NCBI GenBank assembly: GCA_039619475.1
Contig: CM077116.1
Coordinates: 254,983,440 to 255,047,439 of the forward strand
Length of the DNA stretch: 64,000 nucleotides
Source: Icerya purchasi
Lineage: Eukaryota; Arthropoda; Insecta; Hemiptera; Monophlebidae
Direction: 5' to 3'
Numbering within the stretch: position 1 is the stretch's first letter; the number at the start of each line of letters is the position of its first letter. Shown one piece after another: positions 60,791 to 64,000 of this stretch. The notes beneath the pieces were generated by a model. That model had not been told where the DNA came from, did not search any database, and worked only from the letters and a program-made list of their open reading frames with translations. The position numbers were made by a program, and so were the translations under genes.

Positions 60791-62141
60791 CATTGCAAAA
60801 TCTCCTTACTACTCTTAGAAAAATCGATAATCTTTTTTTACAGGATCGACCTCTAAAGCAATTGCTCGTTTTGCTGTCGGAAAGACCTTTGGAAATGACT
60901 TTGCTTCGGTATTATATCAACTCATTTACGATTAATTTAATAATAAATTAACTTCCAGAAAAAAAAAAGTGTAAATAATCTTTCCGCGTAGTATTTACTG
61001 CGTTTTTCATGGCGGCGGAGTTGTAAATTTAAAAACCGTATGCCGAATTTCTTTTTGCACACGTTATTTTTACATATAAAAGTCAAAAATTTGGATTTTT
61101 TAAATGTGCGTATGTCTTACAATAAATAAATACGGTCTCCCTGTAAAACTATAATTTTACTTTGTTCATAATGTTCTATTAAAAGTCATATTTCAGGCTT
61201 TAATTTTATTTTTACAAAAATAGTTCAACAATTTATGTCACTCTACATCAATTTGCACTTTGTAAAATTACCAACATCATTAATCACTAAATATGAATTA
61301 ATTCCCCGTTGGGGAAAAAGTGCCGGCTAATAGCGATTAATGTTAATTTGAAATTTTTTTTATTTCCCCAAACAAATATTACAGTATGCAACAGGAAGAT
61401 GTGAAATATTAATATCAAAGCTTCACTTCAATGTGCATAATTTGAAATTAATCGAGATAGTCGCGGTTTGTTTATGGCACATTTACACGTTAAAAACCGA
61501 CATCATCGAAATCGATCTGAAGTTTAAATTGAACGAGCGTTTTGCAAATCTCTATAAGAAATTTAAAACAAAATGACTGCACACTCGTAAGGTGTGATAA
61601 CGGATGTTGCGGAGTCAAGCTTTTTTTTTCTTTTGAAGCACTTAATGGGGATCTAAAGCAATTCAACACCAGTTCCTTTCAAAGATGATCTGCTATTCAT
61701 CTAGATGACTTTTTTTGCTATAACTAATATTCGCAGATTAGGCACATAATGCCATACTAGGACCGTGAGTCGGATCTGAACAAAATAATCTCAAATCCGT
61801 AACATTTCGGTAAGTAAAGCAATCATCGGATAAATGAATAGAGTGTAGAAGAAAACGTCACAATTTTGCACTGCTCAACTGGAAATTAACAGAAAGGCTC
61901 CTTTTTATTATGCCACGTACATAAAAATCGATAAATAATTATCGACTTAACAGGAGAAGAAGTTTAACAACCGCCGTGCGTTTCGGTGTTTTGCTTTTGA
62001 GTTTAAAATGCAAAAAAAACTGATTGTATTTTGATTTCTCGGATAAACTGCGTTCACAAATTGACATTTCATCGAACATCGTAAGAAATTATGAAAATTG
62101 CGAATGATTTAACCCGTAAAATTCTACGTTAGTAACCGTAC
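60791..62141 (-). other. Probable intron or downstream flank of the host gene
   Basis: Since the exon ending at 62142 has a clean donor on the minus strand, this stretch should be intron, at least next to the exon. No further exon was identified before the LINE remnant at 60.79 kb. Confidence 0.4.
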
Positions 62142-64000
62142 CTGCTTAATTCTGTAGACAAAAGGTTACTATGCGGACTAAATCGGATCGGATTTTTGTA
62201 CATGCTGCAGATTAATCTTTCTCGGCAGCCTTCATCGTTGAATCCGAGCTGAGTAAATAAAGCGTCGATCTTTTGTAAAATAGGACTGTAGAACGGATCG
62301 TAGGCTGTCAGTACAGTCGGATTGCCTTTCAAAGCTGCCGTTTGAGCTAGTGCCGTAGGCGGCTGCTTGCTTTTCCATACGTTTCCGTTCTGCAAATGAA
62401 AACACGTGAACATTATCGATTTATTACATATTGTAGTCAATTTAAGCATTATCAAGAAACCGGAAAAACTAAAAATAATAACGCAGTAAACTTAATAAAA
62501 CTTAATAAAACTTAATAAAACTTTTTTGTCGTAGCTGGAAAATGTCTGAAACTTGTAACAGATACGGAGAAGAAAAAAAGTGACGAAAACTCCTTACGGT
62601 TTAATGTAATGGGAGCCAGTCCCGCGCATTCTTGATGAGATCACAGTGAATTAAAAGTTCTCTCTATTACGGATCTCTAATGGGCACCTGAAGAGAATAT
62701 TGCGGGCTAGTTGCCTTGATCTTCTTTTACATATATTCACCAGCTGACTTACACTTAATATAGTACTTCGTATTTCACTTCAGTAGAAGTAAGCGTTCGG
62801 GTCGGGACAAAAAATTACCTCCGCACCTTAATTAGTTTACTAGATAATTAGCCTACTAGATAACTGGTCTACTAGATAATTAATCTAGAGCTTCATGTAG
62901 AGAAAAAAATTAGTCGCGATGAAGCGTTGCAAGTAAAATTAATTGCCGACCAGGTCTCAGCGGGTTTATTAAAAAAATGTCTTACCCAATATGAAAGAGC
63001 TTTATACGATCCGTGTAATTGTATAGTGATTAATAGGAACTTCCTAATAATACTGCACAGCGCCGACCTACAATTACATCGCGACTAGTCTACCCCGAGC
63101 TTAACTATAAATACGGAGTGTGTAAATAACTAGCCAAGTTACAAACTGATAATACCATCAGATACTTTTAATCTCCTAATACTTTTTTCTCTTACTTTTC
63201 TTCTTTATCAGCCATTTCGGGCGCGTTCTTTCGTCAGTTTTTCGTTTCTTAAGTTAATAATTCGTCTTCGAGTCGGTCGTATTCGGATTAAAAGTAAGGA
63301 AATTGAAGCACCTTTTGATAATTATGAAACATTTCTTCTCGAACATACGATTAAATTGAGCCACATTAGAAACGATTTTAACGGAAATTCTGAATTATTT
63401 TTCAACAACACATTGTATTTTATTAAATAGAGGTAAAACAGTCATCTATTGTACGGAGCATGTGTATCGAAAGAAAAAAAAACGCGAAATGTAAATGCAA
63501 AATGAATAGTAGATTTTGAGAAGGTGAACTGCGCTCAAACTGAAAAAACGAGAATGAACTTTTAGTACCTTTACTTTCTTTACATTCTGATTGAAAGTCG
63601 GATCTTTGTACGAGGGCATTCCGGGTGCACTAGGATAAGCAGAAATTCTCGTATTGTAAACATTATTGCTAGCTCCTACGGCGGTAGCGGGATATTTGTA
63701 ATTTTGTTCGGCGTACGGACTGAAAGCTTGAGCTTGAGCGGAAAGCACTCCGGGTGATTCAGTACTGGCGTAGAAGTCTTTCAGACCCCAACTAGCAAAT
63801 TCGTCGCCGTGCTGTTGCAACTTTCCGACGTCGTTTTTGTTGTAATATTCGTCTGTCGGAGCAGCAGCGGCAGTATTGCTATAGCTGCCGAAACTATCGT
63901 GCGTCGGATGATCATCAGGGCCATAAGACGAATCGATGGACGGATAATCGTTCAATAACGAAGGCGATGGCGGATAATCTTCTTCCTCGTGGGTGCCGTA
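62142..64000 (-). CDS. Partial host gene of unknown function (two exons)
   Basis: Exon A, 64000-63569, is open to the window edge with no start Met. It is rich in Tyr, Ser, Pro, Asn and Ala: DYPSIDSSYGPDDHPTHDSF, EFASWGLKDFYASTESPG and AYPSAPGMPSYKDPTFNQNV. It ends in NVKKVK at a donor AAG followed by GTACTA; an alternative donor GTAAAG at 63575 keeps the same phase. The intron is 1179 bp and ends TTTCATTTGCAG. Exon B, 62389-62142 (248 bp), starts NGNVWKSKQPPTALAQTAAL in phase 0 and contains YDPFYSPILQKIDALFTQLG, CRERLICSMYKNPIRFSPHS and NLLSTELS, ending at CAG followed by GTACGG with two bases of a split codon. Codon use and GC exceed the surroundings. The Cys-rich exon B block recalls a conserved insect family without a name. 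Both ends of the gene are missing. Confidence 0.8.
62390..63568 (-). other. Intron of the host gene with short tandem repeats
   Basis: AT-rich, with three CTTAATAAAA units at 62491-62520 and three 16-bp units beginning TACTAGATAA at 62838-62885. The donor and acceptor match consensus as described for the gene. No other exon is evident in it. Confidence 0.7.

Noticed and set aside
1..64000. CRISPR arrays, operons, tRNA or rRNA genes
   Set aside because: No regularly spaced direct repeats with unique spacers, no close-packed same-strand genes, and no tRNA-like A/B boxes with a cloverleaf were found; the DNA is eukaryotic.

Overview
This is a window of AT-rich eukaryotic nuclear DNA. Non-LTR retrotransposons with poly(A) tails, Tigger, piggyBac and hAT remnants, long (TA)n arrays and an intron-containing gene all point to an arthropod, most likely an insect; the species cannot be fixed from sequence alone. 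There are no operons, no CRISPR array and no convincing tRNA or rRNA gene. Almost every open reading frame here is short and typical of chance in AT-rich DNA. The coding signal that is real is mostly decayed mobile-element protein.

Layout. 0-8.2 kb: microsatellites, a LINE tail (about 1.9 kb), a Tigger/pogo transposon (2.55-4.33 kb) nested inside a small repeat, and a large inverted repeat (7.8-8.15 kb). 9-13.1 kb: two LINE 3' remnants with RNase H and another copy of the small repeat. 16.3-17.5 kb: a foldback element with about 350-bp arms and a transposase-like tail. 20.6-23.1 kb: a third copy of the small repeat, two candidate exon-like islands and an RTE-like LINE. 23-28.2 kb: AT-rich intergenic DNA with one MITE. 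28.25-30.2 kb: a long hairpin and a jockey-like LINE. 32.9-33.1 kb: another small-repeat copy. 33.67-42.63 kb: a stretch bounded by inverted terminal sequences and a 10-bp direct repeat, possibly one 9-kb DNA element, holding a purine-skewed tract, a strong splice acceptor and LINE debris. 43.4-48.6 kb: a cluster of DNA transposons (CACTA-like MITE, piggyBac with a hAT MITE inside it, a Charlie-like hAT gene, a second hAT fragment). 49.7-50.9 kb: a LINE gag-like ORF1 and its GC-rich upstream region. 55.2-55.65 kb: a second type of LINE ORF1. 59.9-60.8 kb: a third copy of the RNase H LINE. 62.1-64 kb: the only convincing host gene, two exons on the minus strand running off the right edge.

How the parts relate. 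The window is a record of layered insertions. Tigger sits in a Helentron/DINE-like repeat whose empty-site paralogues are in the same window. A hAT MITE with a perfect 8-bp target duplication sits in a piggyBac gene. One LINE family left 3' ends at three places. The five copies of the small repeat share sub-terminal inverted repeats, a short GC hairpin near one end and flanking (TA)n; this is the best-supported repeat family here. No new functional system is demonstrated. The strongest candidates for follow-up are the putative 9-kb element, the foldback element, the 28.3-kb hairpin and the unnamed host gene at the right edge.
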